From NCBI RefSeq assembly GCF_000230735.2, contig NC_019962.1:3162001-3226000 (forward strand): a stretch of 64,000 nt of DNA, written 5' to 3'. Positions 1-8,680 of this stretch are shown here, piece by piece; positions within the stretch are counted from its first letter, which is position 1; the number at the start of each line of letters is the position of its first letter. Both the position numbers and the translations under genes were made by a program. Under the pieces are notes generated by a model that saw only the letters and a list, made by a program, of their open reading frames with translations, searched no databases and was not told where the DNA came from. The DNA is from Natrinema pellirubrum DSM 15624. GTDB lineage: Archaea > Halobacteriota > Halobacteria > Halobacteriales > Natrialbaceae.

Positions 1-1
1 G

Positions 2-643
2 ACGGCCGCCAACGCCGGCGCGGACCTCTCGATCCCGATCCTCGATCGGACCGGCCCGAACCTGCTCGATCCGATCTTCACCCTCGGGGTCGCGTCGTTT
101 TTCATGGCGACCGCCATCGCGCTGTTCGCGACCATCCAGCCGCAGGTCAACGCCCGCCTCGAGCAGGGGGCGACCTGGTTCGGCCTGCAGTTCGCGGGGT
201 TTATCATCGCACAGGTCGCGCTCCAGACGCCGATCGGGCGGGCCTGCGATCGGTACGGCCGGCGGCCGTTCATCGTGACTGGGATGGCACTGTTGATCCC
301 GACGACGCTCGTCCAGGGCTTTCTGCTCTCTTCGGCGCTGATGTTCGTCGCCCGCCTGTTTCAGGGGATCGCCGCCGCGATGGTCTTTGCCCCGTCGCTG
401 GCGCTGGCCGGCGACCTCGCCGGCGAGGGGGAGTCAGGCTCGAAGCTGTCGGTGCTGACGATGGCTTTCGGCTACGGGATCGCGGTCGGGCCGCTCTCCT
501 CGGGCGCGCTGGTGCGGTTCGGCTTCGAGACCCCGTTCGTCTTCGGCACCGCGCTCGCCGTCCTCGGGACGATCCTCGTCTACACGCAGGTCGAGGAGAC
601 CCTCGAGACGACGGTCCCGGTTCCGGTCATCGGTGACGATTGA
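2..643 (+). CDS. MFS transporter, C-terminal part (5' end outside window)
   Basis: The reading frame is open from the first bases, so the start lies upstream of the window. The visible 213 residues are mostly hydrophobic helices. A loop motif reading GRACDRYGRRPF fits MFS motif A (G-x3-D-R-x-G-R-R), and a later helix with GYGIAVGPLSSGAL fits the glycine/proline motif C common in drug/proton antiporters. It should be an inner-membrane secondary transporter. The substrate cannot be told from this half. The stop at 641-643 is followed by an epoxide hydrolase gene on the same strand about 90 bases on. Family assignment is good; efflux versus uptake is open. Confidence 0.8.
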   Translation, partial: TAANAGADLSIPILDRTGPNLLDPIFTLGVASFFMATAIALFATIQPQVNARLEQGATWFGLQFAGFIIAQVALQTPIGRACDRYGRRPFIVTGMALLIPTTLVQGFLLSSALMFVARLFQGIAAAMVFAPSLALAGDLAGEGESGSKLSVLTMAFGYGIAVGPLSSGALVRFGFETPFVFGTALAVLGTILVYTQVEETLETTVPVPVIGDD

Positions 644-730
644 CGATACGCCTTTGTGACGTGGCCGAGTCGAATCCGGTATGCGGGTCGGTATCACGAA
701 CGATGGCGGAACTCGAACCGGGGTAGCGAC

Positions 731-1894
731 ATGACGACGGACGCCGACGACTCGATTCGACCGTTCGAGGTGTCGGTCGGCCGGGACGAGATCGACGACC
801 TCCGGACGCGCCTCGAGCGGACCCGCTGGCCGGACCAACTCCCCGAGACGGGCTGGGCGGACGGGACCGAGCGCGAGTTTCTCCGGGACCTCTGTGCGTA
901 CTGGCGCGCGGAGTTCGACTGGGCGGCGTTCGAGGACCGGTGTAACGAGTTCGACCAGTACGTGACGACGATCGACGGGCAGCGGCTGCACTTCTATCAC
1001 GTCCGGTCGCCCGAGTCGGACGCGACGCCGCTCGTTTTGAGCCACGGCTGGCCCGGCTCCGTCACGGAGTTCCTCGACGTTCTCGGGCCGCTGACGGATC
1101 CGGCCGCCCACGGCGGCGATCCGGCCGACGCCTTTCACGTCGTCGCGCCCTCGTTGCCGGGCTTTGGCTTCTCCGGCCCGACCGGCGAGCGGGGGTACGA
1201 CGTGCCCCGCATCGCCGACGTCGTCGCCGACCTGATGGCCCGGCTCGGCTACGACCGCTACGTCGCCCAGGGCGGCGACTGGGGCGCGCTGGTCGCCGCG
1301 CTGCTGGGTGCGAACTACCCCGACCGCGTGGACGCGATCCACACGAACATGCTGTTCCTGAACCCCTCGTCGCTCGAGGCCGATGACCCGACCGACCTGC
1401 TCGACGAACAGGGGCTGGCTGACTACCAGGAGACCGCGGCGTTCCGCGAGACCGAAACCGCCTACCACGAGATCCAGGCGACCAAACCCCGGAGTCTGGC
1501 CTACGGACTCACCGACTCCCCGGCCGGGCTGGCGGGCTGGATCGTCGAGAAGTTCCGGGCCTGGAGCGACTGCGACGGCGACCTCGAGTCGTGGATCGAC
1601 CGTGACCGGCTGCTCGACAACCTGAGCGTCTACTGGCTGACCGGAACGATCGGCTCTTCGATGCGACTCTACGCCGAGACGGACGTGGGCGCGGCGACGC
1701 CGGATTCGGTCGACGTGCCGACGGGCCACGCGCGCTATCCGGCCGAAGTGTATAAGACGCCTCGCGGCTGGGCCGAGGCGGTCTACGACGTCGAGTACTG
1801 GTCCGAACAGCCCGAAGGCGGGCACTTCGCCGCCATGGAGGTGCCGGAACTGTTCGTCGAGGACCTGCGAGCGTTCGCCGGCGAGTTCGGCTGA
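731..1894 (+). CDS. Epoxide hydrolase (EHN domain plus alpha/beta hydrolase)
   Basis: A 387-residue protein of the microsomal epoxide hydrolase type, which opens epoxides to diols through a covalent ester on an aspartate. The N-terminal EHN region has the usual W-P-D-Q...G-W-x-x-G pattern. The oxyanion motif HGWPGS lies near residue 105, the nucleophile elbow GGDWG near 180 (Asp nucleophile) and the catalytic His is in EGGHFAAME near 365. Length matches bacterial relatives of about 380-400. A GTG at 656 would add 25 residues, but the extension is basic and unlike the family, so the ATG at 731 is preferred. Native substrate unknown. Confidence 0.88.
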   Translation: MTTDADDSIRPFEVSVGRDEIDDLRTRLERTRWPDQLPETGWADGTEREFLRDLCAYWRAEFDWAAFEDRCNEFDQYVTTIDGQRLHFYHVRSPESDATPLVLSHGWPGSVTEFLDVLGPLTDPAAHGGDPADAFHVVAPSLPGFGFSGPTGERGYDVPRIADVVADLMARLGYDRYVAQGGDWGALVAALLGANYPDRVDAIHTNMLFLNPSSLEADDPTDLLDEQGLADYQETAAFRETETAYHEIQATKPRSLAYGLTDSPAGLAGWIVEKFRAWSDCDGDLESWIDRDRLLDNLSVYWLTGTIGSSMRLYAETDVGAATPDSVDVPTGHARYPAEVYKTPRGWAEAVYDVEYWSEQPEGGHFAAMEVPELFVEDLRAFAGEFG

Positions 1895-1965
1895 GGGCGG
1901 GACGGAGTCGCTCGAGCCGCGGCGGGACGCAACGCAAAAGTACCGGATCCCCATACGGTTCGACG

Positions 1966-2469
1966 ATGACGCTCTCGGAGGAGGCCCAGGACCGGTTGGC
2001 GGACGTGGTGGAGCTACAGCCGACGAAGAACGGCGAACTGCAGGAGCGGTGGGGGATGGAGAGCGGCAGCGAGGTCCACCAGTACCTCGAGAACGAACTC
2101 GGCGATTACTACTTCCGAGACGACAACAGTCTGATCCGAGCGACCGCCGAAGCCGCCGACCTCGTCGACGTCGAGCCGGGGATCGAGAGCGACCCGGACG
2201 ACGAGGGGGTCCCCTCGAAGGTCCGCGTCCCGGAACTACAGGCGCGGATCGTGGCGGTACTGGCCGGCCCCGACGAACGCTCCGAGAGCGTCGTCTCGGT
2301 ACTGCACAAACTCCGGGACGAGTACGACGTCGACGCCGAGGCCGAGGACGTCCGGTCGGGTCTCCAGAGTCTCCGGCGAAAGGGTGTCGTCGAAGTCGAG
2401 TACCGCACCGTCCCCACGTTCCGGCTGGCCGTCGAGCGTGCGGACCTCGAGGTCGCCGTCTCCGACTGA
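1966..2469 (+). CDS. DUF5797-type haloarchaeal protein, winged-helix-like
   Basis: A 167-residue acidic soluble protein. The pattern corresponds to what I recall as the haloarchaea-specific DUF5797 family. The N-terminal third (LSEEAQDRLADVVELQPTKN) looks like a helix-turn-helix that senses chain-end units, and the C-terminal half repeats a similar helical pattern ending in a beta-wing (GVVEVEYRTVPTFRLAV). This suggests two winged-helix modules and possibly DNA or RNA binding, but no function is known. It is preceded by an AT-poor 71-base gap and faces the next gene tail to tail. Confidence 0.7.
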   Translation: MTLSEEAQDRLADVVELQPTKNGELQERWGMESGSEVHQYLENELGDYYFRDDNSLIRATAEAADLVDVEPGIESDPDDEGVPSKVRVPELQARIVAVLAGPDERSESVVSVLHKLRDEYDVDAEAEDVRSGLQSLRRKGVVEVEYRTVPTFRLAVERADLEVAVSD

Positions 2470-2493
2470 CTCTCCGTTTCGAACGGTCGATGA

Positions 2494-3543
2494 CTACAGC
2501 TCCGGCCGCCGTCGTCGCCGGCGCTCCGCGAGGATTCGCTGGACCCGTTTTCCGGGCCCGCCCTCGATCGGCCAGCCGCGGGTGCGCCAGGCCGGCGGTT
2601 CGGGCTCGAACTCGCTGCAGGAGCCGGCGCATTCGGCGGCCGTCTGGCACCGCCCCTTGGCAGTGCAGTACGGCAGCGCCTGCGGGCCGTCGGGCGCGCG
2701 TAGTTCGAAGCGTCGGCAGTCGGGCCGCATCGTCTCGACGAAGGAGCGCCAGCCACGCTCGTAGGCGCGCTCGGCGATGGCGAGGCGTTTGTCGGCCTTC
2801 CAGTCGGGGCCGGCATACTCGAACCGGGCCGCCGAGCCGTCTCGTTTACCGCCCTCTGGACGCTCGAGGATGCGGGTTCCCGGTTCCGTCACCGGGAGCG
2901 AGCGGGGGTACCACGCGACCTCGGCGGTCAGGTCGTCGGGCTCGAGCGCGAGGACCCCGGCTTCGACCGGCAGGTCCTCGAAGAGGACGGGTTCGACGGG
3001 GTCGTCCGTTCGACGGGTCGCGACCCAAGCCTCGTCGGCCAGCCCGACGGCCACGTCGTACTCGAGTTGTGATCCGAGCGCGCGGGCGGCGCTGGCGTCT
3101 AAGTCGGGCTTGTTCTCGATCGCGACGAGCCGCTCGAGCCAGTCGGGGTAGGCCCATTTTCGCCGGATCTCGATCCGGTTGCCCGACTTGCGGGTCTCGA
3201 GGATCCCGCGGTCGGCGGCCTCGTGGATCGACTCGCGGACGTACCGCCACGGGTAGCCCGGATCCGGGAGCGCGTCGCGGTAGTAGCACCACTCGTCGGG
3301 GGCGTTCCGGACGACGTGCAGGAGATCGCTATCGAGCCGATCGGGGCCGAACCGGGCGCGGCGGCGCAGCCCCTCGGAGTCGCACTCGAGGACGATCGTG
3401 TCCCAGCGGCGGCGGGTCGTCCCGAGTTGGCGGGCGACGAGGACGGCGGTGTCGACGCCGTCGGTTTCGCCGGGCGGCCACTCGCGTTCGGCCCACCGGC
3501 AGGTCCGGAGTTCGAACCCGAACTCGGCGGTGTATGCGTCCAC
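2494..3543 (-). CDS. DUF5787-type haloarchaeal protein with C-terminal cysteine cluster
   Basis: A 349-residue protein of a haloarchaeal family that I recall as DUF5787. The middle part (about 90-130) reads like a small winged helix (RESIHEAADRGILETRK). Near residues 290-310 four cysteines are spaced C-x6-C-x5-C-x3-C (YCTAKGRCQTAAECAGSC), which suggests a zinc or iron-sulfur site. A nuclease-like pattern (AIENKPDL, with acidic and lysine residues, followed by QLEYDVAVGLADEAWVAT) resembles a restriction-endonuclease-like fold core (E-x-K). A nuclease role is inference only. Transcribed convergently to the preceding gene. Confidence 0.65.
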   Translation of the reverse strand: MDAYTAEFGFELRTCRWAEREWPPGETDGVDTAVLVARQLGTTRRRWDTIVLECDSEGLRRRARFGPDRLDSDLLHVVRNAPDEWCYYRDALPDPGYPWRYVRESIHEAADRGILETRKSGNRIEIRRKWAYPDWLERLVAIENKPDLDASAARALGSQLEYDVAVGLADEAWVATRRTDDPVEPVLFEDLPVEAGVLALEPDDLTAEVAWYPRSLPVTEPGTRILERPEGGKRDGSAARFEYAGPDWKADKRLAIAERAYERGWRSFVETMRPDCRRFELRAPDGPQALPYCTAKGRCQTAAECAGSCSEFEPEPPAWRTRGWPIEGGPGKRVQRILAERRRRRRPEL

Positions 3544-3702
3544 GCTCCCCGTTGAATTCGGAGGTGCAAAAACACTGCCCGATCGGCCGACGATCGGGTC
3601 GAGCGAACGATATGGGCGATGCTATCGACCGTATTTCGGGGTCGGTCGCGATGCCCGCGTCGCACGACACGAGAGAAGCGACTTCTCACCGGCCGCGACC
3701 GG

Positions 3703-4143
3703 CTACTCCTCGTCGTCTTCTGCCTCGCGTTCGTCGAGGAACTCGTGGGCGTCCTCGAGGATCTCTCTGGGGCCGTCCTGCGTGACGGTGTTTACCGCCT
3801 GTTCGTAGTCGCGCCACTGGAGGTCGCGATGTTCGTTCGATAGTTCCGCGCTGGCTTCGAACGACTTCGCGATGAAGAGATGAACGGTCTTGTGGATCGT
3901 CTTGCCGTTCGCCTCGAAGACGTAGTCGTAGTCCTTGCGAAAGCCGTCGAGTAGTCGGAACTGTTCGATACCTGCCTCTTCCGTTACTTCGCGGATAGCC
4001 GTCTGCTGAAGTTCTTCGTCTCCTTCGACACCGCCCTTGGGAAACTCCCAATCGCCCGGGCGGCTCTTGAGTAGAAGATACTCGCGCCGGCCCCGCGTGT
4101 CGCGGAAGAGGATCGCGCCTGCGCTCGTAGCTTCGACTGCCAT
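3703..4143 (-). CDS. Nudix hydrolase, diadenosine tetraphosphatase-like
   Basis: A 146-residue Nudix protein. The Nudix box is complete: GGVEGDEELQQTAIREVTEE followed by AGI (G-x5-E-x7-R-E-U-x-E-E-x-G-U), so Mg2+-dependent cleavage of a nucleoside diphosphate-linked compound is expected. The start (AGAILFRDTRGRREYLLLKS, then WEFPKGG) is typical of bis(5'-nucleosyl)-tetraphosphatases of the MutT/Ap4A branch. The C-terminus is very acidic, a haloarchaeal trait. It stands alone between DUF5787 and the divergent S10-like gene. Exact substrate (Ap4A, dinucleotides or other) cannot be fixed. Confidence 0.82.
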   Translation of the reverse strand: MAVEATSAGAILFRDTRGRREYLLLKSRPGDWEFPKGGVEGDEELQQTAIREVTEEAGIEQFRLLDGFRKDYDYVFEANGKTIHKTVHLFIAKSFEASAELSNEHRDLQWRDYEQAVNTVTQDGPREILEDAHEFLDEREAEDDEE

Positions 4144-4323
4144 TAGGTGGGCTAACAGGTGCGACGTTAAGAGAATATCGGACTGTTCGTCCTACGGACA
4201 CGGATCCGACCGGATTGTCACGCACGAAACGGGCGATCGTCTGCAGTCGTTCACTGTCGTGCCAGCGACGCGTCTCAGCAGGTTTTTACGCGCCCGTCGC
4301 AGACGTATGCGACAGCACCAGCC

Positions 4324-4659
4324 ATGACCTTCGTCACCCGTCTCACCCTCCAGAGCGGCGATCGCGCCGCGCTCGATGGCATCGTCGAGGACATCAAAAC
4401 CACCGCCGAACGGAAGGGGGCGGCACTGAAAGGTCCCCACTCCCACCCGCCGGAAAAGCTGTCGGTCCCCCAGCGTTGCCGGCTCCACGCCGACGACGAC
4501 CGTCACTTCGACTCTTGGGAGTACACCGTCTTCACCCGCGAACTCGAGATCCACGGCCACGACGACCTCGCGCGCAACATCGCCTCACAGAACTTCCCCG
4601 ACTCGGTCCACATCGAGGCCGAGGTCGAGCAGATCCACGGGGCCGGCCGCAGCAACTGA
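4324..4659 (+). CDS. uS10-like ribosomal protein paralogue
   Basis: A 111-residue protein with the fold pattern of ribosomal protein S10: two predicted beta-alpha-beta units, the central loop KGPHSHPPEKLSVPQRCRLH replacing the S10 'GP-x-PLPT' loop, then WEYTVFTRELEIHGHDDLA and a closing strand VHIEAEVEQI. It is not the canonical archaeal S10, which normally sits next to the EF-1 alpha gene; neither is present here. Haloarchaea carry a second such copy annotated as uS10/mL48 family. Its role, ribosomal or not, is unknown. The stop codon overlaps a palindromic repeat (4659-4739). Confidence 0.75.
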   Translation: MTFVTRLTLQSGDRAALDGIVEDIKTTAERKGAALKGPHSHPPEKLSVPQRCRLHADDDRHFDSWEYTVFTRELEIHGHDDLARNIASQNFPDSVHIEAEVEQIHGAGRSN

Positions 4660-4739
4660 TACGGTCTGCTGTAACGATTTCCCGGTGAGACCGCAGGACG
4701 ATCGCGGTCCAACTGGTAATGACTTACAGTAGACCGTAT
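4659..4739. repeat. Palindromic intergenic repeat, family B, full copy
   Basis: Terminal inverted arms of 16 bases with one mismatch: ATACGGTCTGCTGTAA at 4659-4674 and TTACAGTAGACCGTAT at 4724-4739. An inner stem GACCGC/GCGGTC lies inside, so the whole element can fold. The arms recur in shortened form at 24066-24096. It lies between the stop of the S10-like gene and the start region of the amidohydrolase gene, where it could act as a transcript end or be a small non-autonomous mobile element. Confidence 0.7.
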
Positions 4740-4827
4740 GAACGAGCGCGGGCCTCGCGTCGTCTCCGGATCGTCGCATGCCGAAATCGTCGGGAGGGCT
4801 TTTGGTCGTTCACGACGAGATGATCGT

Positions 4828-6156
4828 ATGACCGCAGACGACCTCGTTACGCTGCGTCGAGACCTGCACCGAAAACCCGAACCAGCCTGGCGGGAGTTTT
4901 ACACGACTGCACGGATCGTCGACGAACTCGAGTCCCGACTGGGCGACGACCTCGCCGAACTCCACGTCGGCCCCGAGGCGATCGCCGGCGACCACCGGCT
5001 GGCGGTCCCCGAGGAAACCGAATTCACCCACTGGTACGAACAGGCGCGGGACGCCGGCGTCGACGAGGCCACCCTCGAGCGACTGGACGGCGGGTATACG
5101 GGTGCAGTGGCCGTCCTCGAGCGCGGCGAGGGACCGACCGTCGGCCTTCGGGTCGACATCGACGGCCTGCCCCAAACCGAGTCCGACGACCCGAGCCACC
5201 GGCCCGTCGACGAGGGCTTTCGCTCCGAACACGAAGGGGCGATGCACGCCTGTGGCCACGACGCCCACGCGACGATCGGGGTCGGCGTCCTCGAGCGGAT
5301 CGCGGAGAGCGGTGCGGGACTCGACGAGTCGCGATCCTCGTCGGAACAGCGTTCCGACGTAGATTTCGCGGGCACCCTCAAAGTCTTCTTCCAGCCCGCC
5401 GAGGAGGTCGTCGGCGGTGGGAAGGCGATGGCCGAGAGCGACCACCTACAGGACGTCGACTATCTGCTCGCGGCGCACATCGGTCTCGACCACCCGACCG
5501 GCGAGATCGTCGCCGGTATCGACGGCTTCCTGGCGGTCTCGCACCTCGAGGCCGAGTTCACCGGCGCGTCGTCCCACGCGGGGGGACACCCCGAGCAGGG
5601 CCGCAACGCCGTCCAGGCGATGGCGACGGCCGTCCAGAACCTCTACGGGATTCCACGGCACAACGACGGCGCAACGCGGGTCAACGCGGGCGTCGTCGAG
5701 GGCGGCAGCGCGGCCAACGTCATCCCCGCCGACGCGCGGATCGTCGCCGAGGTCCGGGGTGAGACGACCGACCTGATGGAGTACATGAAAGGGCGGACCC
5801 GGCAGGTCCTCCGGAGCGCCGCCGCAATGCACGACTGCGAGGTCGAAATCGAGATCGGTGCGGAGGCCCCCAGCGCGACCAGCGACGAGGAACTGGTCTC
5901 GATCGTCGCCGACGTCGCCGGCGAGACACCCGGCGTCGAGCGCGTCCTCGAGCGCGACGAGTTGGGCGGCAGCGAGGACGCGACCTACCTGATGCGAGCA
6001 GTGCAAGAAAACGGCGGCAGTGCCTGTTACGTCGGCGTCGGCACCGACCATCCCGGCGGCCACCACACCGCAACGTTCGACGTCGACGAGGCAAGTATCC
6101 AACACGGCATCGACACGCTCGCGGGCACGATCGAGCGACTCGGCCACGACCAGTAA
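4828..6156 (+). CDS. M20D amidohydrolase, AbgA-like
   Basis: A 442-residue zinc amidohydrolase/peptidase of the M20D family. Metal and catalytic motifs are in order: GLRVDIDGLP, the MHACGHDAH metal motif, FFQPAEE, AAHIGLDHPTGE, the dimerisation-domain SHAGGHPEQGRNA, and the final GVGTDHPGGHH. The long insert of about 40 residues before the first metal motif (EFTHWYEQARDAG) and overall length resemble aminobenzoyl-glutamate utilization protein A rather than short IAA-amino acid hydrolases. It should cleave an N-acyl amino acid cytosolically. The ATG at 4828 is preferred over 4738, which would place the start inside the repeat element. Confidence 0.82.
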   Translation: MTADDLVTLRRDLHRKPEPAWREFYTTARIVDELESRLGDDLAELHVGPEAIAGDHRLAVPEETEFTHWYEQARDAGVDEATLERLDGGYTGAVAVLERGEGPTVGLRVDIDGLPQTESDDPSHRPVDEGFRSEHEGAMHACGHDAHATIGVGVLERIAESGAGLDESRSSSEQRSDVDFAGTLKVFFQPAEEVVGGGKAMAESDHLQDVDYLLAAHIGLDHPTGEIVAGIDGFLAVSHLEAEFTGASSHAGGHPEQGRNAVQAMATAVQNLYGIPRHNDGATRVNAGVVEGGSAANVIPADARIVAEVRGETTDLMEYMKGRTRQVLRSAAAMHDCEVEIEIGAEAPSATSDEELVSIVADVAGETPGVERVLERDELGGSEDATYLMRAVQENGGSACYVGVGTDHPGGHHTATFDVDEASIQHGIDTLAGTIERLGHDQ

Positions 6157-6285
6157 CCGACCGAGAACGGACCCCGAATGTTCTTGGGTATCCTACCAGT
6201 ACGGATCGGTGACGGTGCAGTTCGCTGATCCAGTCCCCGGTTTGCGATCGACGACCCGAACGGCCGCGCTCGAGGTGGCCGGTCG

Positions 6286-7512
6286 GTGATCCGTCCGACG
6301 CCCCTCCACCTCGGACTCTGGGTGCGGATGGCGGTCGCCGGAACGCTCGTCGGAGCCGCACAGCTCGTGGTCCTCGCACTCGAGTTCGCCGTCGGCGGGT
6401 TCGTCGCGCTGTTTCTCCTCATGGCGCTCGAGGGGGTTCTCTCCGTTTTCTTCGTCCTCTCGCTACTGTTTGCTGGTGCGTTCGTTTGGTGGCTCGGTGT
6501 CGCGATAGTGATCCGACGCTACTATCCCGACCGGACCCTCTCGGATCGCATCGCTCACGACGGGACCGCCGACGCAGTCGAAGCCGTCGGTGAGACGTTG
6601 CTGTCCGCGGAGGCGATCGCGAACTGGCCGAAAATCCTCGGCCTGCTCGGCGGTGTGGCCCTCGGGACGTTCGTCGGATTCGCGTTCACGGAGGCGGTCG
6701 CGTGGCGCTCGATCGTCGATCCGTTGTCCGCCGCCGCTGCGGTCGGCGTCCTCGTCGTCCTCGCACACGTGGCGTGGATCGCCTACTCCGAACGGACCGA
6801 CGACGCCGCTGCGCTCCGCGATATCGAAGGCGTCGTCCGCGTCATCGATCGGCCCGACGAGGACCTCGAGGAACGCCGAACAGCCGTCCAACGCCGTGTC
6901 GACCGGCTCGCCAAGCAGGCCGATCTCCCCGCACCGACGGTCCGTCTTGGCGTTTCATCGACGCCAACGGCGGCGACCGTCGGCTATCGGGCCGGATCGT
7001 CCACGATCGTCGTCTCCAAGGGCCTGCTCGAGGCCGTCGATGACCGCGAACTCGACGCCGTCCTCGCACACGAACTCGCCCACGCCAAAAACAGGGACGC
7101 GGCGGTGCTGACCGCGTTATCGGTGCCCGCAGCGTCCGCGGCCGCGCTCATCGAGCGCTACGATTTCCACCCGTTTGTGGCCGTCCCGTGTGGGATGGTC
7201 ATCGTCCTCGTCCGGTGGTCCGTCGCCGTCGTCACCCGCTATCGGGAGTACGTCGCCGACCGCGGTGCCGTCGCGATCACCGGCGACCCCGCGGCGCTGG
7301 CAAGCGCCCTCGAGAAACTCGATTCCGCCCTCGAGGAACGGCCCTCGAACGATCTCCGCAAACACCGCTCGACGGCTGCGTTCTCGATCGTCCCGCCGCC
7401 GTGGGAGGAACACCGCTTTTTCGACCGTACACGGCGGTTCCTCCACCGGCGGCTGTTCGGCACGCACCCGCCGACGGAGCGCCGGATCGAACGGCTTCGG
7501 TCCCAGCGCTGA
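6286..7512 (+). CDS. M48 family zinc metalloprotease (HtpX-like)
   Basis: A 408-residue membrane protease. Hydrophobic helices lie near residues 13-35, 45-75 (two close segments), 120-140, 145-165 and after the active site. The zinc motif HELAH (in VLAHELAHAKNRDA) is followed by the third ligand glutamate in YREYVADRGAVAITG. A proline/leucine-rich C-terminal part (PPTERRIERL) is typical of HtpX/Ste24-like proteases, which degrade or trim membrane proteins. The GTG at 6286 is the longest start; an ATG at 6328 would remove 14 residues. No operon partner; the next gene is convergent. Confidence 0.85.
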   Translation: MIRPTPLHLGLWVRMAVAGTLVGAAQLVVLALEFAVGGFVALFLLMALEGVLSVFFVLSLLFAGAFVWWLGVAIVIRRYYPDRTLSDRIAHDGTADAVEAVGETLLSAEAIANWPKILGLLGGVALGTFVGFAFTEAVAWRSIVDPLSAAAAVGVLVVLAHVAWIAYSERTDDAAALRDIEGVVRVIDRPDEDLEERRTAVQRRVDRLAKQADLPAPTVRLGVSSTPTAATVGYRAGSSTIVVSKGLLEAVDDRELDAVLAHELAHAKNRDAAVLTALSVPAASAAALIERYDFHPFVAVPCGMVIVLVRWSVAVVTRYREYVADRGAVAITGDPAALASALEKLDSALEERPSNDLRKHRSTAAFSIVPPPWEEHRFFDRTRRFLHRRLFGTHPPTERRIERLRSQR

Positions 7513-7525
7513 CCCGTCTCGTCGA

Positions 7526-8308
7526 TCAGGCGTCCATGACGACCTCGAGGTCGAACGCCTCGTCGGCGGGAGCCGAGCCGGGCTCGAGGTAGCCGACGGC
7601 GAAGGCACTGTAGACGCTGCCGCCCTCCGGAGCGACGTCGAAGGTCGCGACCACGTCGCCGTCGTTGTTCTCGGTCGCGGGTCGGACCTCGAGGGTGTAG
7701 TCGCCGCCCGGCACTTCGGTCGCAGCCGCGTCGCCGAAGGCGGCGTCCTCGAACAGGACCGTCTCGCCGTCGCCGACGGTGACGTCGACCGCGGGGGCGT
7801 CCGGCGAGGCGTGGACCAACCGCACCCGCGCGTCGTCGCCGGGGTCGCTGACGTCGTCTTCCAGAACTGCCGGCTCGAAGGGCTGGTTCTCGTCGGCCAG
7901 TTCGCCCAGCGCCGCGATCGTGAACGACCCCTCGGCGATCTCGAGGTCCTCGTCGTAGACGACGGTGTCGGCGTCGCCGGCCGCGGTGATCATCACCGCG
8001 TAGGTGCCCGACTCGAGTTCGAGGTAGTCGCTGACGGCCCGGTAGGGCACGTCCTCGAGGACGGCGTCGCCGTCGACGTAGACGTCGACGTTGGGGGCGT
8101 CGGGCGAGAGATGCGCGACCCGGACGTTCGACATCGCGGAGTCCATGCCATCGTCTTCCATCCCGTCGTCGTTCATCCCGTTACCCGAATCGTCGTCGCT
8201 CATCTCGTCGTCCTCGTCGCCGCCACCCATACAGCCGGCGAGCGCGATGCCGCCTGCGGTACCGATCAGTGTCAGTGCGCGTCGACGTGTGTGGTTCTGT
8301 ACCATCAT
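7526..8308 (-). CDS. Lipoprotein with two DUF4397 domains
   Basis: A 260-residue exported lipoprotein. The N-terminus has an RR-containing signal (HTRRRALTLIGTAGG) and a lipobox LAGC, so Tat export and lipid anchoring at the outer face of the membrane are expected. An Asp/Met/Gly-rich linker follows (about residues 28-60). Two similar beta-rich modules then start with VRVAHLSPDAPNVDVYVDG and VRLVHASPDAPAVDVTVGD, the hallmark of DUF4397. Each has the 'Y-x-L-E-x-x-x-G-x-Y-x-V' strand pattern. Cell-surface structural or binding role is likely but unknown. Confidence 0.85.
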   Translation of the reverse strand: MMVQNHTRRRALTLIGTAGGIALAGCMGGGDEDDEMSDDDSGNGMNDDGMEDDGMDSAMSNVRVAHLSPDAPNVDVYVDGDAVLEDVPYRAVSDYLELESGTYAVMITAAGDADTVVYDEDLEIAEGSFTIAALGELADENQPFEPAVLEDDVSDPGDDARVRLVHASPDAPAVDVTVGDGETVLFEDAAFGDAAATEVPGGDYTLEVRPATENNDGDVVATFDVAPEGGSVYSAFAVGYLEPGSAPADEAFDLEVVMDA

Positions 8309-8469
8309 ACCCCGTTATTTGACGGATAGGAAAGCCAAGATATCCTAACAGCGTAGGGGAATATTCACGAGAATCGATAGTACGGCTGACCGAACTGTAC
8401 GCCGGCGGCCGAATCGGACGAATCACTCGAGAACGGAACGATGCGACCCGCTCGAGCGATTGGTGGCCG

Positions 8470-8661
8470 GGAGCGGGCTCCGAGCCCCGCGAGGAGCCCG
8501 CGACCCGGGGAAGGGCAGGCTGTCACCCGGTACCGACCGCGAGCGAACGAAGTGAGCGAGCGGGCCGACGACTGATGTGGAGACCCGCGTAGCGGGTCGA
8601 AACGGAAGGAGGAGCGCTTTTCATCGAAGTTTTGCCGAGTGCGGTCGCTTCGCGACCGCAC
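8470..8661. other. Cluster of GC-rich hairpins in intergenic region
   Basis: The 372-base gap 8309-8680 has no convincing gene. It holds several perfect short inverted repeats: GCGGGCTCC / GGAGCCCGC around 8470-8503, GACCCGC-GTA-GCGGGTC at 8582-8598 and GTGCGGTCGC-TTC-GCGACCGCAC at 8639-8661. The last lies directly after the stop of the minus-strand flavoprotein gene ending at 8681 and may help end its transcript. A run GAGCGAACGAAGTGAGCGAG at 8541-8560 is of a type that recurs elsewhere (25199-25226). Confidence 0.45.
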
Positions 8662-8680
8662 GCAGAGCAAAAGTTCGGCT

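Noticed and set aside
434-2650. Very long minus-strand frame over the epoxide hydrolase region
   Set aside because: It is rich in Arg/Pro/Gly and opposes three well-supported plus-strand genes; such frames arise from high G+C third positions.
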